Positions 6,643 through 11,548 of a stretch of DNA of 11,548 bases are shown here, piece by piece (position 1 is the first letter of the stretch; each line of letters opens with the position of its first letter). Location: positions 1-11,548 of the forward strand of contig JAKSUD010000012.1 in assembly GCA_024409185.1 (NCBI GenBank), in the 5' to 3' direction. The DNA comes from an archaeon. Lineage in GTDB: Archaea > Methanobacteriota > Methanobacteria > Methanobacteriales > Methanobacteriaceae. Made by a program: the position numbers and the translations under genes. The notes under the pieces were generated by a model, which had not been told where the DNA came from, searched no databases, and worked only from the letters and a program-made list of their open reading frames with translations.

Positions 6643-7418
6643 ATCTTTTTCATTATCAACACATCTTGCAATAATTGGGGATTGGCTTGAATGGAATCCA
6701 GAAACTGCGCCACATGAATTGTAATAAATAAGAATGGGAATATTGGATATTTGCTAAAATACAAATTAGCAGTAGTAAATTCGGGGATTGCATAATTATT
6801 AGAAAGTAATAAACCTCCTATCATTAAAATACTCATTAATAAAAATAAAATTCTAAATAATGGATAAATTTTACCTATTACTTTATCAGTAGGGAATAAT
6901 GAAGCAATTAATAAATATGCGAATATTATTATAATTAAAGCGAGTGTAGGTATGTTAGTTAAAGAATAAATTAATGTTGCAGATCCTGTTGTAAAGGTGG
7001 CAGTAAGAAGAATAAGAGTTATAATTGTTAAAATAGCTAATAATTTACGAATAGGTTCTCCCAAATATTCACTAATTAAACCTGGAAGAGATAAACCATC
7101 AAGACGGACTGATAAGAATCCTGAAAAGAAATCATGAACTGCACCAGCAAATATAGTACCAAAAACTATCCATAAGAAAGCTGAAGGTCCGAATAATGCA
7201 CCTTGAATAGCTCCAAAAATAGGTCCTAAACCTGCAATATTAAGGAAATGGATTAAAAATGCTTTATATTTATTCATTGGAACATAATCCACACTATCAT
7301 TTAATTTATGTGCAGGTGTTTCTATATTCTCATCAATACCTACAATTTTTTCTATTAATTTACCATAAACTACATAGCCTACAATTAATATTAAAATGCA
7401 TAATAAAAAAGTATAAAT
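6639..7418 (-). CDS. CstA N-terminal frame
   Basis: About 259 residues if read from ATT 7418. The first canonical initiator, GTG at 7292, would skip the first membrane helix (FLLCILILIVGYVVYG) and is therefore unlikely to be the true start. The frame carries the first half of the transporter, with several hydrophobic helices. From codon 235 onward (about 6716 to 6639) it reads HVAQFLDSIQANPQLLQDVL..., which is the shifted reading of a conserved motif and has no family resemblance. It ends in TGA overlapping the downstream ATG (ATGA, 6642-6639). Confidence 0.7.
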   Translation of the reverse strand: MYTFLLCILILIVGYVVYGKLIEKIVGIDENIETPAHKLNDSVDYVPMNKYKAFLIHFLNIAGLGPIFGAIQGALFGPSAFLWIVFGTIFAGAVHDFFSGFLSVRLDGLSLPGLISEYLGEPIRKLLAILTIITLILLTATFTTGSATLIYSLTNIPTLALIIIIFAYLLIASLFPTDKVIGKIYPLFRILFLLMSILMIGGLLLSNNYAIPEFTTANLYFSKYPIFPFLFITIHVAQFLDSIQANPQLLQDVLIMKKI

Positions 7419-7423
7419 CTAAA

Positions 7424-7430
7424 CCACCTT
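7424..7430 (-). promoter_or_regulatory. Shine-Dalgarno of cstA, pointing at an ATT codon
   Basis: Minus-strand aaggtgg is a near-perfect match to the anti-Shine-Dalgarno and stands 5 bases before ATT at 7418. It marks where translation used to, or still does, begin, well upstream of the first GTG. Confidence 0.7.
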
Positions 7431-7443
7431 GTTTTTCTTACAG

Positions 7444-7504
7444 TATTTTATTTAGTTTTATATATAAATTAAAATATTTTATCTAGTTTTATATATAAAT
7501 TAAA
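7444..7504 (-). repeat. tandem 31-bp duplication carrying two TATA boxes (cstA promoter)
   Basis: A 30-base unit at 7444-7473 recurs at 7475-7504 with one mismatch (t/c at the ninth base), period 31. Each unit holds agttttatatataaattaaa, with a near-palindromic TATA element. Read on the minus strand, the proximal TATA (about 7458-7468) predicts a start near 7436 and a very short leader holding only the binding site aaggtgg, which makes it the cstA promoter; the distal copy would add a second start 31 bases upstream. Confidence 0.65.
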
Positions 7505-7880
7505 GTAATTATAAAATTTTCTAATTTTTAATTGTGTGAAATAATTATTTTTAAAAATATTTTTTCTATTAAAATTAAATAGTCACATTTATAAATGATA
7601 CTTAATATAATTAATATTGTAAAGAAATATCAATAAAATATTATTACCAAATAATGGAATATTTGGTTTATTTTTAAATTTAAGTTCAAATATGTGTAGC
7701 TAATCTTTTTATTTTTTTATTTTATAGCTATTTTTTATGAAAAAGGACTTAAAAATCATATTCATTAAGTAATCATTAATAAATTATGAATTTAAAAAAT
7801 TTAGTAATCTAAATTTATAAATTAAAAATTATATTTATTGATATTAAGACTGTTGAAAAGAAATTAGTGAGGTATTATGA
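7505..7880. other. non-coding region between cstA and psmA, with psmA promoter and an inverted repeat
   Basis: No gene is visible on either strand. An 8-bp perfect inverted repeat, accaaata-atggaa-tatttggt, lies at 7646-7667 and is followed by a T-rich stretch; it could be an operator or a weak terminator. The best TATA elements for psmA are aatttataaatt (7812-7823) and ttatattta (7829-7837), predicting starts at about 7843 or 7856. The psmA binding site gtgaggt (7867-7873) closes the region. Confidence 0.45.
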
Positions 7881-8762
7881 ATGCAACCTTTACAACAAAA
7901 TGCTGGATATGATAGAGCAATTACTGTTTTCAGCCCAGATGGAAGACTTTTCCAAGTAGAATATGCAAGAGAAGCTGTTAAAAGAGGTACTACTTCTTTA
8001 GGTATTAAATCCAAAGAAGGTGTTGTCCTTGTTGTAGATAAAAGAACTACTAGTAGATTAGTTGAAGCTAAATCAATTGAAAAAATATTCCAAATTGATA
8101 ATTATATAGGTGCTGCTACTTCTGGTCTTGTAGCTGATGCAAGAGCTTTAATTGAAAGAGCACGTATTGAATCTCAAATTAATAGAATAACTTATAATGA
8201 ACCAATTTTAGTTTCTGGTTTAGCTAAAAAAATCTGTGATATGAAACAATTATACACTCAAAATGGTGGAGTAAGACCATTTGGTTCTGCACTTATTATT
8301 GGTGGAGTAAATGGTGATAGTGTCAGATTATTCGAAACTGATCCAAGTGGAGCTTTAATTGAATATAAAGCAACTGCTATTGGTTCTGGTGTACAAGCAG
8401 CTATGGCTGTATTTGAAGAAAACTATGATGAAGAATGCACTTTAGAAGAAGCTATTGAATTAGGTTTAGATGCACTTTACGAAGCAACTAATGGTGCAAC
8501 TACTGAAAATAGTGTTGAAATAGCTGTTATTGAAGTAGCAACTCAAGCTTACAGAAAATTATCTGATGAGGAAGTAGCTAAATATGTAGAAGCTCTCATT
8601 GAAAGAAATGCTGAAGAAGAGGAAGAGGAAGAAGTTGAAGAAGATTCCGAAGAAGTCTCTGAAGAAGCAGAAGAAGTAGATGAGGAAGAAGATGAAGAAG
8701 CTACTGAAAATGAAGATGAATCTGATGAAGAAGCAGAAGATGCTCCTGATGAAGAAGAATAA
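7881..8762 (+). CDS. psmA: proteasome subunit alpha with a 50-residue acidic C-terminal tail
   Basis: 293 residues. The core (1-243) is a standard archaeal 20S proteasome alpha subunit, which forms the outer gated rings and docks the unfolding ATPase PAN. The N-terminus GYDRAITVFSPDGRLFQVEY (about 9-28) includes the gate Tyr-Asp-Arg and the alpha-type signature; REAVKRGTTSLGIKSKEGVV follows. The pocket lysine that receives ATPase tails is present in SIEKI (Lys68). Archaeal alpha subunits usually end around residue 240-260; here residues 244-293 add a tail in which 36 of 50 are Asp/Glu, with no Lys or Arg. The start at 7881 follows gtgaggt by 7 bases; an ATG four bases earlier is out of frame. 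Next gene is sbds, 24 bases on. No catalytic threonine is expected, as that belongs to beta subunits. Confidence 0.96.
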   Translation: MQPLQQNAGYDRAITVFSPDGRLFQVEYAREAVKRGTTSLGIKSKEGVVLVVDKRTTSRLVEAKSIEKIFQIDNYIGAATSGLVADARALIERARIESQINRITYNEPILVSGLAKKICDMKQLYTQNGGVRPFGSALIIGGVNGDSVRLFETDPSGALIEYKATAIGSGVQAAMAVFEENYDEECTLEEAIELGLDALYEATNGATTENSVEIAVIEVATQAYRKLSDEEVAKYVEALIERNAEEEEEEEVEEDSEEVSEEAEEVDEEEDEEATENEDESDEEAEDAPDEEE

Positions 8763-8786
8763 AATTAACTTTTTGAAGGTTTAAGT

Positions 8787-9491
8787 ATGGTAAATATAGA
8801 TGAAGCTATTATTGCAAGACTTGAATCATTTGGTGAAAAATTTGAAATTTTAGTTGATCCAGATTTAGCTGCAGATTTTAGAAATCCTGATAATGAAAAA
8901 CCAATAGCTATTGAAGATATTTTAGCTGTTGAAGAGATTTTTAAAGACTCTAAAAAAGGAGATAAAGCATCTGAAGAAGCTATGAATAAAATTTTTGAAA
9001 CAACTGATGTTTTGGAAGTTGCATCTCAAATTCTTAAAAAAGGTCAAGTTCAACTTGCTGCTGAACAAAGAAAACAAATGCAAGAGGATAAAAGAAAACA
9101 AGTAATAGCTACTATTGCAAGAGAAGCTATTAATCCTCAAACTGGTTTTCCACATCCTGCATTAAGAATTGAAAATGCAATGAATGAAGCTAAAGTAAAA
9201 ATAGATCCTTTTAAATCTGTAGATGAACAGGTTCAAATAGCTTTAAAAGGAATTAAAGTCTTAATTCCAATTAAATTTGAAAAAGTTAAAATGGCTGTTA
9301 GATTGCCAGCTACTGCTGCAGGCAGTGCTTATTCTGCAATCCATCCTTTTGGTAAAATTATTAATGAGGAATGGCAGCAAGATGGTTCATGGATAGCTAT
9401 TGTTGAAATGGCTGGTGGACTTCAAGATGATTTTAATCATAAAATGGCTTCTATCTCTGGAGGAGAAGCTGAAACTAAATTAATCAAATAA
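8787..9491 (+). CDS. sbds: ribosome maturation protein SBDS
   Basis: 234 residues, the usual archaeal length of the Shwachman-Bodian-Diamond syndrome protein family, which in eukaryotes releases the anti-association factor eIF6 from the 60S subunit and in archaea is thought to do likewise with aIF6. Three domains are seen in order: N-terminal FYSH domain (about 1-90), with [15 protein letters not shown] (84-98); the central helical domain with [20 protein letters not shown] (116-135); and a C-terminal ferredoxin-like domain with [20 protein letters not shown] (164-183). The start follows gaaggt (8775-8780). It is 24 bases after psmA and probably co-transcribed with it. Unlike psmA and rrp4, it lacks an acidic tail. 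Confidence 0.96.
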   Translation: MVNIDEAIIARLESFGEKFEILVDPDLAADFRNPDNEKPIAIEDILAVEEIFKDSKKGDKASEEAMNKIFETTDVLEVASQILKKGQVQLAAEQRKQMQEDKRKQVIATIAREAINPQTGFPHPALRIENAMNEAKVKIDPFKSVDEQVQIALKGIKVLIPIKFEKVKMAVRLPATAAGSAYSAIHPFGKIINEEWQQDGSWIAIVEMAGGLQDDFNHKMASISGGEAETKLIK

Positions 9492-9500
9492 TCGCTTAAA

Positions 9501-9573
9501 TTAAGCTATTTATTTAACTTAAATTAATCTGTTTAATATTATTTAAATAGCTTCAATTTTTTATTTAAGCTAT
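9501..9573 (+). promoter_or_regulatory. alternative hairpins (attenuator-like) between sbds and rrp4
   Basis: Three related short elements lie in the 123-138 bases before rrp4: aagctattta (9503-9512), its exact reverse complement taaatagctt (9544-9553), and aagctat (9567-9573). Elements 1 and 2 can form a 10-bp stem followed, three bases on, by six T (9557-9562), which looks like a terminator. Elements 2 and 3 can form a 7-bp stem that takes up the T-run in its loop. The two folds exclude each other. A separate small palindrome, gcttaaattaagc, stands at 9494-9506 and competes with element 1. Function is inference. Confidence 0.4.
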
Positions 9574-9629
9574 CTCTGTTGATTAATTAGTAGATTGTTG
9601 AATGATATACTTATATGGGAAGTATATAT

Positions 9630-10907
9630 ATGATATATGTGAACGAAAAAGATTTAGTTGTTCCTGGAGAAGTATTAGCAGAAGATGATTACTATTCAGG
9701 AAGAGGGACCTTTGAAGAAAATGGAAAAATTTGTTCCAAACTCTTAGGTTTAGTTTCTTTAAGAAACAAAAAAGTAAGTGTAGTTCCTCTTAAAAGCAAA
9801 TATCTTCCTAAAAAAGGTGATGTGGTAATTGGTAAAATCAGTGATGTAAGATTTTCCATGTGGGAAGTAGATTTAAATTCCCCATACTCTGGTATTTTAC
9901 CTGCATCTGAAGTTTTCGGAAGAGATAAGAAGGAATTAAGTAGAGTATTTGATGTTGGCGATGTTCTCTTTTTAAGAATCGTTGATGTTGATGAAGTTAA
10001 AAAAGTTAAATTAGGACTTAAAGGCCGTGGAATGGGTAAATTCAAAGGAGGAATTGTTGTAGATATTGCTCCTACTAAAGTACCTCGTTTAATCGGTAAA
10101 AAAGGTTCTATGATTAACATGATTAAAAATAAAACTGGTTGTAAAATTGTCGTAGGTCAAAATGGTCTTGTTTGGGTTAAAGGTGACGACGACATGGAGC
10201 AAATAGTTAGAAATACTATTAAATTAATTGAAAAAGAAGCTCACACCTCTGGTTTAACTGATAGAATTAAAAACAAACTCTGTTTAGAAATCGATGGTGA
10301 ATTACCTGTAGATGAAGAAGAGTTAGCTGCTGAAGAAGAAAAACTTAATGAAGAAGCAGTTGATGAAGGATTAAAAGCACCAGAACTCCAAGATTTCAGA
10401 GATGAAATTGAGGAAGAGTTAGCGGCTGAAGAAGAGTTTGATGATGAAGATTTAGATGAAGATTCTGAAAATGACTTTGATGAAGAAGAAGTTGAAGATG
10501 TTGTAGAAGATTTCGAAGATGAATCTGAAGACTCTGAAGATGAGGAAGTTGAGGAAAACCTTGATGATGAAGATGCTGATGAAGAAGAAGCAGAAGAATC
10601 TGAAGAAGTAGATAATTCTGAGGATGAAGATTCTGAAGAAGTTTCTGAAGATGAGGAAATTGAGGAAGAAGTTTCTGAAGATGAGGAAATTGAGGAAGAA
10701 GTTTCTGAAGATGAAGAATCCAAAGAAGATGATAAAGAACATAAATTCATCAAAAAACAAAAATTCTTAGATACTTTTGAATCTATTAAACAACAAGAAA
10801 AGAAAAATAAATCTTCTTTTTCTCAAGTAGACGATTCTAATTCTCCAACTCTTAATATAACTGCTGGAAATGAAAAGAAAAGTCCTCAGTGGAGAAAAAG
10901 TCTTTAG
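9630..10907 (+). CDS. rrp4: exosome RNA-binding subunit Rrp4 with long acidic tail
   Basis: 425 residues from ATG 9630. Core (1-225): N-terminal domain starting [20 protein letters not shown], an S1 domain (about 62-130, [13 protein letters not shown]...PYSGILPAS) and a KH domain (about 142-200) with its GxxG loop in LIGKKGSM (154-161). Rrp4 caps the archaeal exosome ring of Rrp41/Rrp42 and feeds RNA into it. Family proteins are mostly 220-310 residues; here about 140 residues (228-370) are mainly Asp/Glu, followed by a basic end of about 55 residues (KFIKKQKF...SPQWRKSL). An in-frame ATG at 9615 would add MGSIY; I prefer 9630 because the family starts [14 protein letters not shown], although the binding site is weak (ggga at 9617-9620). 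The tail DNA includes a 30-bp tandem repeat. Other explanations for the core are very unlikely. Confidence 0.93.
   Translation: MIYVNEKDLVVPGEVLAEDDYYSGRGTFEENGKICSKLLGLVSLRNKKVSVVPLKSKYLPKKGDVVIGKISDVRFSMWEVDLNSPYSGILPASEVFGRDKKELSRVFDVGDVLFLRIVDVDEVKKVKLGLKGRGMGKFKGGIVVDIAPTKVPRLIGKKGSMINMIKNKTGCKIVVGQNGLVWVKGDDDMEQIVRNTIKLIEKEAHTSGLTDRIKNKLCLEIDGELPVDEEELAAEEEKLNEEAVDEGLKAPELQDFRDEIEEELAAEEEFDDEDLDEDSENDFDEEEVEDVVEDFEDESEDSEDEEVEENLDDEDADEEEAEESEEVDNSEDEDSEEVSEDEEIEEEVSEDEEIEEEVSEDEESKEDDKEHKFIKKQKFLDTFESIKQQEKKNKSSFSQVDDSNSPTLNITAGNEKKSPQWRKSL
10638..10714 (+). repeat. 30-bp in-frame tandem repeat in the rrp4 acidic tail
   Basis: Unit gaagtttctgaagatgagga plus aattgaggaa, exact at 10638-10667 and 10668-10697, with a partial third copy through 10714. 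Each unit encodes [10 protein letters not shown], so the reading frame is kept and only tail length changes. Perfect identity over two copies suggests a recent duplication by slippage. Confidence 0.85.
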
Positions 10908-10992
10908 TGGTGGAATTTAATCATTGAATTAATTATATGTTTATTAATTTAAATATTATCAAAATTATTAATTTAATTGAATGTGATTTAAA

Positions 10993-10998
10993 GAGGTG
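10993..10998 (+). promoter_or_regulatory. Shine-Dalgarno of rrp41, pointing at an ATT codon
   Basis: gaggtg followed by eight T and then ATT at 11007. This is the normal spacing for an initiator; there is no in-frame ATG, GTG or TTG near it. Confidence 0.65.
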
Positions 10999-11006
10999 TT
11001 TTTTTT

Positions 11007-11548
11007 ATTACTTCAAATGATAGAAAATTAAGAGATGATGGAAGAGTTTATAATGAAATCCGTCCTTTGAAGATTGAAGCTGGGGTCTTAAAAAGAGCTG
11101 ATGGTTCTGCTTATTTAGAAGTTGGTGGAAACAAAATTTTAGCTTCTGTTTATGGTCCTAGAGAATCATATATTAGACGTTTATTAAAACCAAATACTGG
11201 AGTTATTCGTGTAAGATATAATATGGCTCCATTTTCTGTAGATGACCGTAAAAGACCAGGTCCAGACAGAAGATCAACTGAAATTTCTAAAATTGCAGCA
11301 GATGCACTTAGACCTGCTTTAATGTTAGAACAATTCCCAAGATCTATGGTAGATGTTTCAATTGAAATTATTGAAGCTGAAGGTGGAACTCGTTGTGCTG
11401 GAATTACAGCAGCTGCAGTAGCTTTAGCTGATGCAGGTATTCCTATGAAAGATATTGTTGTAGGATGTGCTGCAGGTAAAGTTAATGATGAAATTGTTTT
11501 AGATTTATCTGAAAAAGAAGATAAAGAAGGACAAGCTGATGTACCTAT
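11007..11548 (+). CDS. rrp41: exosome catalytic subunit Rrp41 (partial, cut by window end)
   Basis: About 180 codons visible of a family of roughly 230-250 residues; the 3' end lies outside. It is the RNase PH-type subunit that, paired with Rrp42, degrades RNA 3' to 5' by phosphorolysis. Signatures: [20 protein letters not shown] at the start, [76 protein letters not shown], and the acidic active-site region [15 protein letters not shown] at the window edge. The reading frame has no ATG, GTG or TTG before the conserved N-terminus: upstream in frame are Val (GTT), Phe and Phe codons, and ATT at 11007 occupies the expected initiator position 8 bases after gaggtg. I infer an AUU start, or a substitution/sequence error of ATG. 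It lies 99 bases after rrp4, consistent with co-transcription; rrp42 is expected next. Confidence 0.92.
   Translation, partial: MTSNDRKLRDDGRVYNEIRPLKIEAGVLKRADGSAYLEVGGNKILASVYGPRESYIRRLLKPNTGVIRVRYNMAPFSVDDRKRPGPDRRSTEISKIAADALRPALMLEQFPRSMVDVSIEIIEAEGGTRCAGITAAAVALADAGIPMKDIVVGCAAGKVNDEIVLDLSEKEDKEGQADVP

Larger units (their letters stand above)
5998..7418 (-). pseudogene. cstA: CstA-family carbon starvation / peptide or pyruvate transporter, frameshifted and lacking ATG
   Basis: Polytopic membrane protein of the CstA family in its short form of about 475 residues, implicated in uptake of peptides or pyruvate in bacteria. Restoring one base between 6717 and 6716 gives an uninterrupted 473-residue frame. 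Signatures: PAHKLNDSVDYVPMNKYKAF, FLNIAGLGPIFGAIQGALFG, AGAVHDFFSGFLSVRLDG, CGAVSGFHSSQSPIIARC and ICPITSADTALRSARIIIGD. The break falls exactly before CGAVSGFHSSQ, a core family motif. At the 5' end, the strong binding site aaggtgg (7430-7424) is followed by tttag then ATT at 7418, with an in-frame TAG just upstream, so no ATG/GTG/TTG is available for 42 codons. Loss of one T from an original tttatgatt would explain this; AUU initiation is the alternative. Substrate in this organism is unknown. It interrupts an otherwise conserved superoperon in the opposite direction. Confidence 0.85.

Noticed and set aside
7259..7486. Plus-strand frame of 75 codons opposite the start of cstA
   Set aside because: Tyr/Leu/Phe/Lys-rich antisense of the transporter 5' end and promoter repeat; no binding site.
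7444..7504. CRISPR array
   Set aside because: Only two units with a single base between them; no spacers and no cas genes.
5998..7880. cstA as part of a transposon or defence island
   Set aside because: No transposase, terminal inverted repeats, target duplications, or nuclease/toxin genes are visible near it.
8922..9155. Minus-strand frame inside sbds
   Set aside because: Antisense of a conserved domain with skewed Phe/Ser content.
9692..10120. Minus-strand frame of 142 codons opposite the Rrp4 core
   Set aside because: It overlaps the conserved S1 and KH domains and has no family resemblance.
10241..10753. Long minus-strand frames opposite the rrp4 tail (serine-rich, and phenylalanine/isoleucine-rich)
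   Set aside because: They are antisense readings of GAA/GAT-rich codons. The composition is wholly explained by the acidic tail on the plus strand, and no ribosome binding site is seen.

Overview
The window is archaeal and almost certainly from an AT-rich methanogen of the order Methanobacteriales (Methanosphaera- or Methanobrevibacter-like). The grounds are the strongly AT-rich base composition, an AqpM-type aquaporin very like the Methanothermobacter protein, and a run of genes (L15e, tRNA-Glu, dsRBD-fold exosome-associated protein, RNase P Rpp30 and Pop5, proteasome alpha, SBDS, Rrp4, Rrp41) that is the classic archaeal exosome/proteasome superoperon. Genus is inference; the superoperon itself is a firm call.

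Layout. 1-397 is AT-rich non-coding DNA. 398-1898 holds one gene of about 500 codons, tentatively the methanogen family DUF2193, split into two frames by a single extra base, so that a stop codon is followed one base later by an in-frame ATG. After a hairpin comes aqpM (1992-2765) with its own terminator, then a 376-base non-coding region leading to the superoperon: rpl15e (3143-3697), tRNA-Glu(UUC) (3873-3947), a COG1325-type RNA-binding protein (4023-4508), rnp3/Rpp30 (4558-5493) and rnp2/Pop5 (5486-5857), the last two overlapping by 8 bases. The superoperon is then interrupted by a convergently oriented CstA-family transporter gene on the minus strand (5998-7418), which carries a single-base frameshift and lacks a canonical start codon. 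After a 376-base stretch with no gene it resumes with psmA (7881-8762), sbds (8787-9491), rrp4 (9630-10907) and rrp41 (from about 11007, running off the window).

How the genes work together. L15e, SBDS, RNase P, exosome and proteasome genes link ribosome assembly, tRNA 5' processing, RNA decay and protein decay in one transcription neighbourhood. The most striking feature is that three of these proteins (Rpp30, proteasome alpha, Rrp4) each carry a long, extremely acidic, probably disordered C-terminal tail added to an otherwise standard core; the Rrp4 tail contains a recent 30-bp in-frame tandem duplication and ends in a lysine-rich segment.

Other points of interest are an apparent AUU start codon for rrp41 (and possibly cstA), a duplicated 31-bp TATA-containing promoter unit in front of cstA, and mutually exclusive hairpins between sbds and rrp4. 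I see no defence system, CRISPR array, insertion sequence or phage genes. The single-base lesions could be real decay or draft-sequence errors; raw reads would decide.
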